Shown piece by piece: positions 1-10,494 of a DNA stretch of 64,000 bases. The notes below the pieces were generated by a model that saw nothing but the letters and a program-made list of their open reading frames with translations, did not search any database and had not been told where the DNA came from. Location of the stretch: contig CAYQIV010000003.1 in NCBI GenBank assembly GCA_964417725.1, forward strand, positions 85,911-149,910, written 5' to 3'. Every line of letters starts with the position of its first letter. Positions within the stretch are counted from its first letter, which is position 1. Made by a program: the position numbers and the translations under genes. The DNA comes from SHZI01 sp964417725 (lineage in GTDB: Bacteria; Pseudomonadota; Gammaproteobacteria; Steroidobacterales; GCA-2729495).

Positions 1-185
1 CCAGGGCGCTGGTTCTTGTCGCGCAGGTCGAAATTACCGAACCCGGAAAGCTTGACCTGCTCCCCGCTGGCCAGCGACGCGCGGAGATCTTCGAAAAACT
101 GCTCGACGAGCTCGCGCGCTTCGCGCTTGTTGAGCCCCAGTTCATTGAACAGCGACTCCGCCATGTCTGCCTTGGTCAACGCCAT
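1..185 (-). CDS. ihfA: Integration host factor subunit alpha, 3' part cut by window edge
   Basis: DNA-bending HU/IHF-family protein that pairs with IHF-beta (encoded at 13399-13701) in nucleoid organisation and regulation. The 61 codons present start MALTKADMAESLFNELGLNK and run through the dimerisation helices into the first strand (LSGFGNFDLRDKNQRPG). The DNA-binding arm and C-terminus lie beyond base 1. The ATG is at 185-183, nine bases after the pheT stop, so the gene is the last visible member of the thrS-infC-rpmI-rplT-pheST-ihfA series, the same position as in E. coli. Assignment to alpha rather than beta rests on sequence and on this context. Confidence 0.95.
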   Translation of the reverse strand, partial: MALTKADMAESLFNELGLNKREARELVEQFFEDLRASLASGEQVKLSGFGNFDLRDKNQRP

Positions 186-194
186 TGCCGGGTC

Positions 195-2570
195 TTATGT
201 CCTGATTCTCGCACCAAGTTCTTCCGTCAGGCGGGAGACCGCCGCAGCCACGATGGCGTCGCATTCAACGTCGGTTAGGGTGCGCGATGTTTCCTGTAAA
301 ATCAAGCCCAAAGCGACACTCTTTTTACCAGACTCTATGCGCTCGCCGGCATAGACATCAAAAGCGAACACGTCACGCAGCGCGACGCCCGCCGCAGCCC
401 GGACCGTATCCAGAAGCCGTACCACGGGCACATCGCGTGCCACCAGCACGGCGAGGTCACGGCGTACGGCCGGATAGCGCGAAACCGGCTGGTATGTCGG
501 CAGCCGAGTTCGCAGGCATTCATCGAGATCGAGTTCAAACAGCAACGGTGCCTCAACCATCCCGCGCGCTGCCACCAGCCGGGGGTGCATCACGCCCAGC
601 CAGCCGACAAGGCGCCCCTGCCGCTCGATCCTCGCGCTGCGCCCGGGCTGCAGCGCCGGGTGGGCGGCGGCGATCCAGCGCAGGTCGACTGCCCGCTCCG
701 CGCGACAAAACAGCGCTTCGATGTCGGCCTTGACGTCATGGAAATCAACTTTCCGCCCCCCCTCACCCCACTGCTCGGGGAGATGTGGGCCGCCGGCGAT
801 CCCGCCAATCACCGCGCGTTCGACCGGATGGCCGTCCTGCATGTGGTAGACGCGTCCCACCTCAAAGGCCCGCAAGCGGGCCACCTGCCGGGCCTGGTTA
901 TGTAACAACGTTCGAACCAGCCCGGGCCACAGGCTGCGCCGCAGGGTCGCCAGCTCCGCGGAAATCGGATTGACCAGGTCGATGGCGCCGCCACCCTGGG
1001 CGAATTCGGCGTCGCCGGCCGCATCACCGAAGCTCCAGGTGACGACCTCCTGATAGCCCCGATCCACCCAGATCGCACGCAGCCGCTCGCACCGACGCGA
1101 TGACTCGCTGCTGTTGCCGAGCGTCGTGGCGCGGGTCCCGGGCTGCTCCGGGATCGCATCGTAGCCGACCAGGCGGGCCAGTTCCTCGAGGAGATCGACT
1201 TCGATGGCAATGTCGAAGCGGTGGGTTGGTGGCGTGACCAGCCAACTGCCGTCTGCGCAGCCAGAAACCTGCATGCCCAGCCGCGCCAGGCTCGCCTCGA
1301 CCTCGGCATCGCCGATCGCAAGGCCCAGCACTCGCGGGATCTGTGCTGGCCGCAGGCGGACCGCCGACCGCGCTGCCGGGGCGGCCACCCCCCCGACCGA
1401 CACGGGGCCGGGCTGGCCGCCGCAGATCCCGACCAGCAGGGCAGTGGCCCGTTCGATGGCGGGTTGCGGCGCCGCCGGATCGACGCCGCGCTCGAAACGC
1501 ATCGAGGCATCTGTCTGCAACCCATGGCGACGTGCCCGCCCGACGACTGCCGCAGGCGGGAAATGCGCCGATTCGAGGAACACATCGCAGGTCGCCGGGC
1601 CCACGCCAGTGCCCTCGCCGCCCATGATGCCGGCCATGCCGATCGCACCGCGGTCATCGGCAATGACCAGCACGTCGGGATCGAGTGCCAGTTCGGTGCC
1701 GCCCAGCAAGCGCAGGCGCTCGCCGGGCCGGGCGCGGCGGACACGGATCGCACCCTGCAGGAAGGCACGGTCATAGGCGTGCAGCGGCTGACCGAGTTCG
1801 AGCATGACGTAGTTGGTGACATCGACCACCGGACTGATGGCACGGATGCCACAGCGGCGCAGCCGCTCGACCATCCACAGCGGGGTCTGCGCCCGTGGGT
1901 CGATCCCGCGGATCACGCGACCACAGAACTGGCTACACCCCGCTTCATCCTCGATGCGTACCGGGAATGTGTCTTCGATCTGCGCTGCCACTGCTGGCGG
2001 TGCGGGGTCCCGGAACGGCAGGCCGGCAACCGCGGCGATGTCACGGGCAATGCCGACGATGGAAAAGCAGTCGGCCCGGTTGGGCGTGACATTGATGTCG
2101 AGGACCACGTCCTCGAGCGCCAGCGCCCCGGCAACGGAAGTGCCGGGCACGAGAACGGAATCCAGCTCGAGCAATCCTTCGGCGTGTTCCGCGATGCCGA
2201 GCTCCACCGCTGAACAAAGCATGCCCTCGGAAGGAACACCGCGCAGCCTGGAGCGCCGGATGCGCAGCCCGCCAGGCAGGCTGGCGCCGGCCATGGCCAG
2301 CGGGTAAACGCCGCCTTCCCGTACATTGGCGGCCCCACAAACGACCTGCAACGTACCCTCGCCGCTGTCGACCTGACAAACGCGTAGCCGGTCTGCATCC
2401 GGGTGCGCCGCCACGGACAGGACCCGGCCAGCCACGACATGTGGCAGGGGACCACCGACCGGTACTGCCTCATCGACTTCGAGGCCTTGCATGGTCAGCT
2501 GATGGACCAGCGCCGCGGTGCCGCCCGCCGGATCAGCCCACTCCCTCAGCCAGTATTCGCTGACCTTCAT
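195..2570 (-). CDS. pheT: Phenylalanine--tRNA ligase beta subunit
   Basis: Large subunit of the heterotetrameric phenylalanyl-tRNA synthetase; cytoplasmic, charges tRNA-Phe together with PheS. The 791 residues match the family length (about 795). The N-terminus MKVSEYWLREW is followed by an EMAP-like tRNA-binding region (about 40-150), B3/B4 editing and B5 regions (about 210-480), the catalytic-like core, and a C-terminal ferredoxin-fold anticodon-binding domain beginning near SRYPAVRRDLAVLV. It starts eight bases after pheS ends and stops nine bases before ihfA, so the three are almost certainly cotranscribed. Confidence 0.98.
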   Translation of the reverse strand: MKVSEYWLREWADPAGGTAALVHQLTMQGLEVDEAVPVGGPLPHVVAGRVLSVAAHPDADRLRVCQVDSGEGTLQVVCGAANVREGGVYPLAMAGASLPGGLRIRRSRLRGVPSEGMLCSAVELGIAEHAEGLLELDSVLVPGTSVAGALALEDVVLDINVTPNRADCFSIVGIARDIAAVAGLPFRDPAPPAVAAQIEDTFPVRIEDEAGCSQFCGRVIRGIDPRAQTPLWMVERLRRCGIRAISPVVDVTNYVMLELGQPLHAYDRAFLQGAIRVRRARPGERLRLLGGTELALDPDVLVIADDRGAIGMAGIMGGEGTGVGPATCDVFLESAHFPPAAVVGRARRHGLQTDASMRFERGVDPAAPQPAIERATALLVGICGGQPGPVSVGGVAAPAARSAVRLRPAQIPRVLGLAIGDAEVEASLARLGMQVSGCADGSWLVTPPTHRFDIAIEVDLLEELARLVGYDAIPEQPGTRATTLGNSSESSRRCERLRAIWVDRGYQEVVTWSFGDAAGDAEFAQGGGAIDLVNPISAELATLRRSLWPGLVRTLLHNQARQVARLRAFEVGRVYHMQDGHPVERAVIGGIAGGPHLPEQWGEGGRKVDFHDVKADIEALFCRAERAVDLRWIAAAHPALQPGRSARIERQGRLVGWLGVMHPRLVAARGMVEAPLLFELDLDECLRTRLPTYQPVSRYPAVRRDLAVLVARDVPVVRLLDTVRAAAGVALRDVFAFDVYAGERIESGKKSVALGLILQETSRTLTDVECDAIVAAAVSRLTEELGARIRT

Positions 2571-2578
2571 CGTCTTCC

Positions 2579-3562
2579 TCAGCCAAACTGGGCCAGCAGG
2601 CGCATGTCGTTTTCGAACAGCAGGCGGATGTCGTCGATGCCATAACGGAGCATCGCCAGCCGTTCAACGCCCATACCGAAGGCATAGCCGGTATGGACCT
2701 CGGGGTCGATGCCTGCACCCGCCAGCACATCGGGGTGCACCATGCCGCAGCCAAGGATCTCCAGCCAGCGGCCGGATTCCGCCAGCACGTCGACTTCCGC
2801 GGAAGGCTCCGTGAAAGGGAAATACGATGGCCGGAAACGTACGGTGGCACGCCGCTCGAAGAAACGCTCGATGAACTGGTGCAACACGCATTTCAAGTGG
2901 GCAAAGCTCACGTCGCGGTCGACGACCAACCCCTCGACCTGGTGGAACATCGGCGTGTGCGTCATGTCGGAATCACGCCGATAGACCCGCCCGGGGGCAA
3001 TCAGGCGGATCGGCGCACCGTTGGCCAGCAACGCGCGAATCTGCACCGGGGACGTATGGGTGCGCAGCAAGCGGCCATCGGCAAGGTAGAAGGTGTCGTG
3101 CATGGCCCGGGCCGGATGGTCTGGCGGGATGTTGAGCGCGGTAAAGTTGTGGAAATCGTCCTCGATCTCGGGGCCTTCGTGAACGCTGAAGCCGGCGTGG
3201 GAGAAGATCTCCGCGATGCGATCCAGGGTGCGCGTCACCGGGTGCAGGCCACCGCCGTGCTGGCCACGGCCGGCCAGCGTGACGTCGATGGCATCCGCCT
3301 TCAGCGTGGCCTCCAGTGCGGCATCTTCAAGCACTGCCTGGCGCGCATCGAGGGCGGACTGGAGTGCCGCACGCGCGGCATTGACCGCCTGTCCGGCCTG
3401 GCGCCGCTCACCTTCCGCCAGCGTGCCCAACGAACGGAGCAACGCCGTCACCTGGCCCTTCTTGCCGAGGTAACGCACACGAATGGCATCGAGCGCAGCG
3501 AGGTCGGCCGCCGCCGCAACTTCCGCGCAGGACTGGTCGAGCAAGGCCTTGAGCTGGTCCAT
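2579..3562 (-). CDS. pheS: Phenylalanine--tRNA ligase alpha subunit
   Basis: Catalytic subunit of phenylalanyl-tRNA synthetase. The ATG at 3562 gives 327 residues, the length I recall for the E. coli protein; an in-frame GTG at 3580 would add six unconserved residues (SRCLSM region), so I prefer the ATG although its ribosome-binding site is poor. An N-terminal coiled-coil arm (about 1-90) is followed by the class II core with GLHPVTRTLDRI (motif 1 region), FRPSYFPFTEPSAEVDV (motif 2/3 region) and GYAFGMGVERLAMLRYG. The alanine of YAFGMG corresponds to the usual specificity residue that excludes larger phenylalanine analogues. A GC-rich hairpin separates it from rplT. Confidence 0.96.
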   Translation of the reverse strand: MDQLKALLDQSCAEVAAAADLAALDAIRVRYLGKKGQVTALLRSLGTLAEGERRQAGQAVNAARAALQSALDARQAVLEDAALEATLKADAIDVTLAGRGQHGGGLHPVTRTLDRIAEIFSHAGFSVHEGPEIEDDFHNFTALNIPPDHPARAMHDTFYLADGRLLRTHTSPVQIRALLANGAPIRLIAPGRVYRRDSDMTHTPMFHQVEGLVVDRDVSFAHLKCVLHQFIERFFERRATVRFRPSYFPFTEPSAEVDVLAESGRWLEILGCGMVHPDVLAGAGIDPEVHTGYAFGMGVERLAMLRYGIDDIRLLFENDMRLLAQFG

Positions 3563-3581
3563 GGAAAGACACCGCGACACC

Positions 3582-3616
3582 CCGCCCCGCGGCGCCCGTC
3601 AGGCGCCCCGGGGCGG
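3582..3616 (-). terminator. GC-rich hairpin between rplT and pheS (possible attenuator or partial terminator)
   Basis: Arms 3582-3596 and 3602-3616 pair over 15 positions with one mismatch around a five-base loop. On the transcript it follows the rplT stop and precedes pheS. There is no clear U-run, so it is not a canonical intrinsic terminator. In E. coli pheST is controlled by a Phe-codon leader peptide (pheM) with attenuation; no Phe-rich leader ORF fits in this 67-base gap. The hairpin is seen in the sequence; its function is inferred. Confidence 0.4.
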
Positions 3617-3629
3617 AATCCCGGATTGA

Positions 3630-3989
3630 TCAGCCGCCGAGCCCGGCCTTGGCCTTTTCGGCCAACGCCCCGAACGCTGCATCGTCGAACACGGCGAGAT
3701 CGGCAAGGACCTTGCGGTCGATCTCGACGCCCGCGACACGCAGGCCGTTCATCATGCGGCTGTAGGACAGACCATGCCCGCGGGCCGCCGCATTGATGCG
3801 CGTGATCCACAGGGCACGGAACTCACGCTTGCGCGCGCGACGGTCGCGATAGGCGTATTGCCCCGCCTTGACGACGGCCTGCTTGGCCGTCTTGATGAGC
3901 TTCCGGCGGGCACCGGACATGCCCTTGGCTTTCTTGAGGATCTTGCGGTGTCGAGCCCGCGCAGTCACCCCACGTTTCACTCTGGCCAT
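3630..3989 (-). CDS. rplT: 50S ribosomal protein L20
   Basis: Primary assembly protein of the large subunit that binds 23S rRNA and, in E. coli, also represses its own operon. The 119 residues begin MARVKRGVTARARHRKILKK, with the long basic N-terminal helix typical of L20 and the conserved SYSRMMNGLRVAGVEIDRKVLADLAV segment split across about residues 75-100. Twelve bases separate it from rpmI upstream. Length and order match the infC-rpmI-rplT operon. Confidence 0.98.
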   Translation of the reverse strand: MARVKRGVTARARHRKILKKAKGMSGARRKLIKTAKQAVVKAGQYAYRDRRARKREFRALWITRINAAARGHGLSYSRMMNGLRVAGVEIDRKVLADLAVFDDAAFGALAEKAKAGLGG

Positions 3990-4001
3990 CGGTCATTCCC
4001 C

Positions 4002-4196
4002 TCAAGTGTAAGGCAGCATGCGCTGCACGCCGCGCACATCGCTTTCATCAACCTGCGTCATCGGACCCAGCTGGCGTTTCCGCTTGCTGCTTTTCTTGGT
4101 CAGGATGTGATTCAGGTGCGATTGAGCACACTTGTAACCGCTGGCGGTTTTCCGGAACCGCTTGGCCGCCCCCCGGTTGGTCTTCATCTTGGGCAT
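4002..4196 (-). CDS. rpmI: 50S ribosomal protein L35
   Basis: Small basic large-subunit protein of 64 residues: MPKMKTNRGAAKRFRKTASG at the N-terminus and KRKRQLGPMTQVDESDVRGV toward the end, both diagnostic of L35. A strong GAGGAG Shine-Dalgarno precedes the ATG. The 85 bases between infC and this start contain GC-rich inverted sequence and may hold the L20 regulatory site known from the E. coli operon; this is inferred from synteny only. Confidence 0.98.
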   Translation of the reverse strand: MPKMKTNRGAAKRFRKTASGYKCAQSHLNHILTKKSSKRKRQLGPMTQVDESDVRGVQRMLPYT

Positions 4197-4281
4197 TTCA
4201 ATGTCTCCTCATGGCCCGGACCGTACCCTTGCGGGCCGGTGCAGGCGGGTTTCGGCACACCGGTCATCCGGCCGCCGTCAC

Positions 4282-4800
4282 TCACTTCTTTTTCGGTGCA
4301 ACGACCATCACCATCTGCCGACCTTCGAGGCGCGGCATCTGTTCGACGGTCCCCAGTGGCTCAAGGTCCTGGCGGACCCGCTGCAGGAGTTGCACCCCGA
4401 TCTCCTGATGAGCCATTTCCCGTCCACGGAAACGGAGCGTGATCTTTGCCCTGTCTCCCTGGGTGAGAAAGCGGACGAGGTTGCGGAGCTTGACCTGGTA
4501 GTCGCCCTCCTCGGTCCCCGGCCGGAACTTCACTTCCTTGACCTGAATCTGCTTCTGCTTGCGCTTGGCTGCATGCGCCTTCTTGTTCTGTTCGAACATG
4601 AACTTGCCGAAGTCCATGATGCGACAGACCGGCGGGTCGGCGGTCGGCGAGATTTCCACGAGGTCAAGGCCCGCCGCCCCGGCACGGAGCAGGGCCTGTT
4701 CGCGGGAAAGGATGCCTGCCTGCTCGCCGTTTTCGTCGATAACCCGCAGCAGTGGTGCGTCGATGTCCTCGTTACGCCGGACACGTTTACTGGAAACGAT
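4282..4800 (-). CDS. infC: Translation initiation factor IF-3 with AUC start codon
   Basis: Binds the 30S subunit, discriminates against non-canonical start codons and prevents premature 50S joining. The conserved reading frame runs upstream of the first ATG (at 4659) through KRVRRNEDIDAPLLRVIDEN to an ATC triplet at 4800-4798, which has GGAGG at 4813-4809 eight bases upstream; this gives 172 residues against about 180 in E. coli. IF-3 genes classically use AUU or AUC as starts so that IF-3 represses its own synthesis, so the ATC start is expected biology. The N-domain, the linker and the C-domain (ITLRFRGREMAHQ, MVVAPKKK end) are all present. The Shine-Dalgarno lies in the last codons of thrS. 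Confidence 0.95.
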   Translation of the reverse strand: MVSSKRVRRNEDIDAPLLRVIDENGEQAGILSREQALLRAGAAGLDLVEISPTADPPVCRIMDFGKFMFEQNKKAHAAKRKQKQIQVKEVKFRPGTEEGDYQVKLRNLVRFLTQGDRAKITLRFRGREMAHQEIGVQLLQRVRQDLEPLGTVEQMPRLEGRQMVMVVAPKKK

Positions 4801-4803
4801 GCG

Positions 4804-6732
4804 TCAATCCTCCATTGAAGCGCGGCCGCGGCTCGCGATGGCTGAGACAAGCCTCTCCTGCAGCTGCCCGATGGACATGCTGCCGAGATCCTTGCCGGCC
4901 CGCGTGCGCACGGCCACGGTGTGGGTCTGCGATTCACGATCCCCGACCACCAGAAGGCAGGGGACGCGCCTGAGCGTGTGCTCGCGGATCTTAAAGCCTA
5001 TTTTCTCGTTCCTCAAGTCCACTTCGGCCCGAACGCCCTGATTTTTCAGTGTTTCCATGATCAAGGTGGCGTATTCGGCCTGGCGGTCCGTGATGTTGAG
5101 CACGACGGCCTGGACCGGTGCCAGCCACAACGGCAGCCGGCCGGCATGGTGCTCGAGCAGGATGCCGAGGAAACGCTCGATCGAACCGAACATGGCCCGG
5201 TGCAACATGACCGGTGTATGGCGCTGGCTGTCATCGCCGACAAAGCTCGCCCCGAGGCGGCCGGGCAGGTTGAAATCGACCTGCAGGGTGCCGCATTGCC
5301 AGTCCCGGCCGATGGCGTCACGCAGCACGAACTCCAGCTTCGGCCCGTAGAAGGCGCCCTCCCCGGGGTTGTAGGCCATCTCGAGGTTGGCAGCCCTTGC
5401 CGCCTCCCTGAGCGCCTCCTCGGCCCGGTCCCAGATTTCGTCGCTGCCGACCCGCTGGGCCGGGCGGTCGGAAAACTTGACCCGCACGTCGTCAAAGCCG
5501 AAATCACGGTAGATGCCGAGTATCAGGTCGGTGACCCGGACCGATTCTTCGGTGATCTGCGCCGGGGTACAGAAAATGTGCGCATCGTCCTGGGTGAAAG
5601 CCCGCACGCGCATCAGCCCGTGCAGGGCTCCCGAGGGCTCGTAGCGATGCACCTTGCCGAACTCGCACAACCTCAGCGGAAGTTCGCGGTAGCTCTTCAG
5701 GCCCTGGTTGAAGACCTGGATGTGTCCCGGGCAGTTCATCGGCTTGATGGCATAGCAGCGCTCATCCGGCGTCTGCGTCATGAACATGTTGTCGCCGAAC
5801 TTGTCCATGTGCCCGGACTGCACCCATAACTCGCGGTCCATGATCTCCGGGGTATTGACCTCCTGGTAGCCACCAGCCGCCTGACGTTCACGCATGTAGC
5901 CGATCAGCTGGCGGAACAGCGTCCAGCCATGCGGATGCCAGAACACGGCGCCAGGGGCCTCCTCCTGGAAGTGGAACAGGTCGAGTTCGCGCCCCAGCCT
6001 GCGGTGGTCACGCTTCTCGGCCTCCTCGAGACGTTTAAGGTAGGCCTTGAGCGACGCGTCATCAGGCCATGCGGTACCGTAGATCCGTTGCAGCATCGCG
6101 TTGCGCGAATCACCCCGCCAGTAGGCCCCGGCCAGCTTCGTCAGCTTGAATGCGCCCAGCCGGCCGGTTGACGGCACATGGGGTCCCCGGCACAGGTCAA
6201 CCCAGCCCCCCTGCCCGTACAGGCTGATGTCCTCACCGGGCGGAATGTCGGCGATGATTTCAGCCTTGTACTGCTCGCCCTGGCCGCGGAAGAAGTCGAT
6301 GGCCGCGTCCCGCGACATGACCCGCCGCTCGACGGCCAGGTCGGCCGCCACGAGTTCGCGCATCTTCTGCTCGATGGCGGCAAGGTCCTCAGGGGTGAAC
6401 GGCCTCGCAAAGGCAAAGTCGTAGTAGAAGCCGTCCTCGATCACCGGACCGATCGTGACCTGGGCCTCGGGAAAGAGATCCTGCACGGCTTGTGCGAGCA
6501 GGTGCGCGGTGGAATGGCGCAGGATCTCGATGCCGTCGGCATCGCGCGCCGTGACGATCGACACGTTGGCATCGTCGCCGATGACATATGAGGTGTCGAC
6601 AAGCCTGCCGTCGACACGGCCGGCCAGTGCAGCCCGGGCCAGGCCAGCACCGATGGACGACGCCAGCGCGGCAACCGAAACGGGCTGCTCGAACGTCTTC
6701 TGACTGCCGTCGGGCAGCGTGATGACCGGCAT
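4804..6732 (-). CDS. thrS: Threonine--tRNA ligase
   Basis: Class II synthetase charging tRNA-Thr, 642 residues, the family length. TGS domain at about 1-62 (MPVITLPDGSQKTFEQPVSV), the HxxxH-type editing domain (RHSTAHLLAQAV, about 72-84), the catalytic core with MNCPGHIQVF (zinc-binding Cys) and RVRAFTQDDAHIFC, then the C-terminal anticodon-binding domain. Three bases separate its stop from the infC start, and the infC ribosome-binding site sits within its final codons, so translation is probably coupled. tRNA-Val lies 98 bases upstream on the same strand. Confidence 0.98.
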   Translation of the reverse strand: MPVITLPDGSQKTFEQPVSVAALASSIGAGLARAALAGRVDGRLVDTSYVIGDDANVSIVTARDADGIEILRHSTAHLLAQAVQDLFPEAQVTIGPVIEDGFYYDFAFARPFTPEDLAAIEQKMRELVAADLAVERRVMSRDAAIDFFRGQGEQYKAEIIADIPPGEDISLYGQGGWVDLCRGPHVPSTGRLGAFKLTKLAGAYWRGDSRNAMLQRIYGTAWPDDASLKAYLKRLEEAEKRDHRRLGRELDLFHFQEEAPGAVFWHPHGWTLFRQLIGYMRERQAAGGYQEVNTPEIMDRELWVQSGHMDKFGDNMFMTQTPDERCYAIKPMNCPGHIQVFNQGLKSYRELPLRLCEFGKVHRYEPSGALHGLMRVRAFTQDDAHIFCTPAQITEESVRVTDLILGIYRDFGFDDVRVKFSDRPAQRVGSDEIWDRAEEALREAARAANLEMAYNPGEGAFYGPKLEFVLRDAIGRDWQCGTLQVDFNLPGRLGASFVGDDSQRHTPVMLHRAMFGSIERFLGILLEHHAGRLPLWLAPVQAVVLNITDRQAEYATLIMETLKNQGVRAEVDLRNEKIGFKIREHTLRRVPCLLVVGDRESQTHTVAVRTRAGKDLGSMSIGQLQERLVSAIASRGRASMED

Positions 6733-6830
6733 GCTGATGGTGTCCTGGAAGAAACGGGTGGGCGCCCTGGCGGGCGCGCCGGGCGGATCCTAGCAGACGG
6801 CCACCCGGGAGGCGGGGGCCGTTGCGGGGA

Positions 6831-6906
6831 TGGTAGGCGCGATTGGAGTTGAACCAACGACCCCTTGCATGTCAAGCAAGTGCTCTAACCACTGAGCTAC
6901 GCGCCT
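6831..6906 (-). tRNA. tRNA-Val (anticodon GAC)
   Basis: A 76-base cloverleaf with a seven-pair acceptor stem (AGGCGCG with CGCGCCT), D arm with GTAGCTCAGTGGTTAGAGC, anticodon stem CTTGC/GCAAG around loop TTGACAT (anticodon GAC), T arm GTTGGTTCAACTCCAAT and an encoded CCA end. It reads valine codons GUC/GUU. It lies between uvrB and thrS, all on the minus strand. Confidence 0.97.
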
Positions 6907-6931
6907 TCGCCGCAAACCGGCGTCACGATAC

Positions 6932-9031
<2,100 letters not shown>

Positions 9032-9072
9032 GTGCGCCCCTGGACAGGCGGTCACTTCAGCGAGGAACTCCG

Positions 9073-10257
9073 GTGAGTCTAACAGTTTCCCAACGTTGCC
9101 AGCGCGTCAAGCCATCCCCGACCATGGCAGTCACGGCGCGGGCTGCAGAGCTGCGCGCCCAGGGACGCGACATCATCGACCTTGGCGCCGGCGAGCCGGA
9201 CTTCGACACCCCGCAGCACATCCGGGCGGCGGCGATCGCGGCCATCGATGCCGGGCAGACCCGCTATACGGCGGTCGAGGGGACAGCGGCACTGCGCAAA
9301 GCCATCAGCGCCAAGTTCCAGCGCGAAAACGGGCTTGCCTATGCGCCCGACCAGATCCTCGTGTCGTGCGGGGCCAAGCAGACCCTCTACAACCTGTGCA
9401 GCGCCCTGCTCAATCCGGGCGACGAAGCACTGGTGCCGGCACCGTACTGGGTCTCGTACCCGGACATGGTCAAGCTTGCCGACGCCGAGCCTGTCATCAT
9501 CGCAGCGTCGATGCAGGACGGCTTCAAGATCACCCCTCGCACGCTTGAGGCAGCGATCACGCCGCGCACGCGGCTGGTCTTCCTCAACAGCCCCAGCAAT
9601 CCGACCGGCGCGGCCTACACGCGGGCAGAACTCGTTGCGCTCGGCAAGGTACTGGAGCGCCACCCCAACATCGTCATCGCTGCCGACGACATCTACGAGC
9701 ACATCTACTGGGCGGATGAGCCTTTTGTGACGTTTGCCGCGGCGTGCCCGGCGCTCGGCGAGCGGACCGTGACGATCAACGGGGTTTCCAAGGTTTATGC
9801 CATGACCGGCTGGCGCATCGGCTATGCCGGCGGCCCGAAGACAATCATCGCGGCGATGAAGAAGATCCAGAGCCAGAGCACCTCGAACCCGTGCACGATT
9901 TCTCAGGCGGCAAGTGTCGCCGCACTCGACGGCGATCAGTCGTGCGTACGCGCCATGTGCCAGGCATTTCGCGAGCGCCATGACTTCATCGTCGCCGCCT
10001 TGAACGACACCCCCGGCTTCCGCTGCCTGCCTTCCGCCGGCACCTTCTACGCATTCCCGGATGCAAGCGAGGCGCTCCGCGTCAGCGGTCTCAAGGATGA
10101 CCTGGCCCTTGCCGAACGGTTGCTTGACGAGGCCGGCGTGGCCGTGGTGCCTGGTTCGGCATTCGGCGCCCCGGGCTTCATGCGGCTGTCCTACGCCTGC
10201 AGCATGGCGACACTCGAAGATGCCATCACGCGGATACGCAAGCTTCTGAAAAGCTGA
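9073..10257 (+). CDS. Class I-beta aspartate aminotransferase
   Basis: PLP-dependent aminotransferase of 394 residues, most likely aspartate/2-oxoglutarate (possibly also prephenate or aromatic) transamination. Fold type I signature: GAGEPDFDTPQHI substrate loop near the N-terminus, LNSPSNPTGA, AADDIYEHI, and the PLP lysine in NGVSKVYAMTGWRIGY. The GTG start at 9073 has GAGGAA five bases upstream. Divergent from uvrB, a neighbourhood also found in Pseudomonas. Because prephenate dehydrogenase (tyrA) is not found in the aromatic cluster here, a role in aromatic or aspartate metabolism cannot be separated from the sequence alone. Confidence 0.9.
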   Translation: MSLTVSQRCQRVKPSPTMAVTARAAELRAQGRDIIDLGAGEPDFDTPQHIRAAAIAAIDAGQTRYTAVEGTAALRKAISAKFQRENGLAYAPDQILVSCGAKQTLYNLCSALLNPGDEALVPAPYWVSYPDMVKLADAEPVIIAASMQDGFKITPRTLEAAITPRTRLVFLNSPSNPTGAAYTRAELVALGKVLERHPNIVIAADDIYEHIYWADEPFVTFAAACPALGERTVTINGVSKVYAMTGWRIGYAGGPKTIIAAMKKIQSQSTSNPCTISQAASVAALDGDQSCVRAMCQAFRERHDFIVAALNDTPGFRCLPSAGTFYAFPDASEALRVSGLKDDLALAERLLDEAGVAVVPGSAFGAPGFMRLSYACSMATLEDAITRIRKLLKS

Positions 10258-10275
10258 GCGCTGCGTGCGGATACC

Positions 10276-10305
10276 TTGACCTGCCACCGGCGGCTGGCCC
10301 ACAAT
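10276..10305 (+). promoter_or_regulatory. Candidate sigma-70 promoter of tRNA-Asn
   Basis: TTGACC (10276-10281), an 18-base spacer and CACAAT (10300-10305), followed by a GC-rich discriminator and the tRNA 5' end 25 bases further on. The -35 matches the consensus at five of six bases and the -10 at four. The GC-rich discriminator is typical of stringently controlled stable-RNA promoters. Not tested. Confidence 0.45.
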
Positions 10306-10329
10306 CGCGCGCTCCGCCCGCAGCTCACT

Positions 10330-10404
10330 TCCCCGGTAGCTCAGTGGTAGAGCAACCGGCTGTTAACCGGTTGGTCGCTGGTTCGAATCCGGCCCGGGGA
10401 GCCA
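10330..10404 (+). tRNA. tRNA-Asn (anticodon GTT)
   Basis: A 75-base cloverleaf: acceptor TCCCCGG with CCGGGGA, D arm GTAGCTCAGTGGTAGAGC, anticodon arm ACCGG-CTGTTAA-CCGGT (anticodon GTT), T arm GCTGGTTCGAATCCGGC and encoded CCA after discriminator G. It stands alone between the aminotransferase gene and the galU terminator. Confidence 0.97.
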
Positions 10405-10410
10405 GACACG

Positions 10411-10449
10411 AAAAAACGCCGGCCTGGGCGCACGTCCGGCCGGCTTTTT
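10411..10449. terminator. Bidirectional intrinsic terminator between tRNA-Asn and galU
   Basis: Six A (10411-10416), a stem of GCCGGCC (10418-10424) with GGCCGGC (10438-10444), then five T (10445-10449). Because the stem is flanked by A on one side and T on the other, it can end both tRNA-Asn (plus) and galU (minus) transcripts. Confidence 0.8.
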
Positions 10450-10494
10450 CATTAACGACGGGGATTTCCCCGAGGGCTGACGCCCGCCGGGCGC

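Noticed and set aside
9079..10302. Open frame of 407 codons on the minus strand over the aminotransferase
   Set aside because: Antisense to a complete PLP enzyme gene; typical high-GC artefact.
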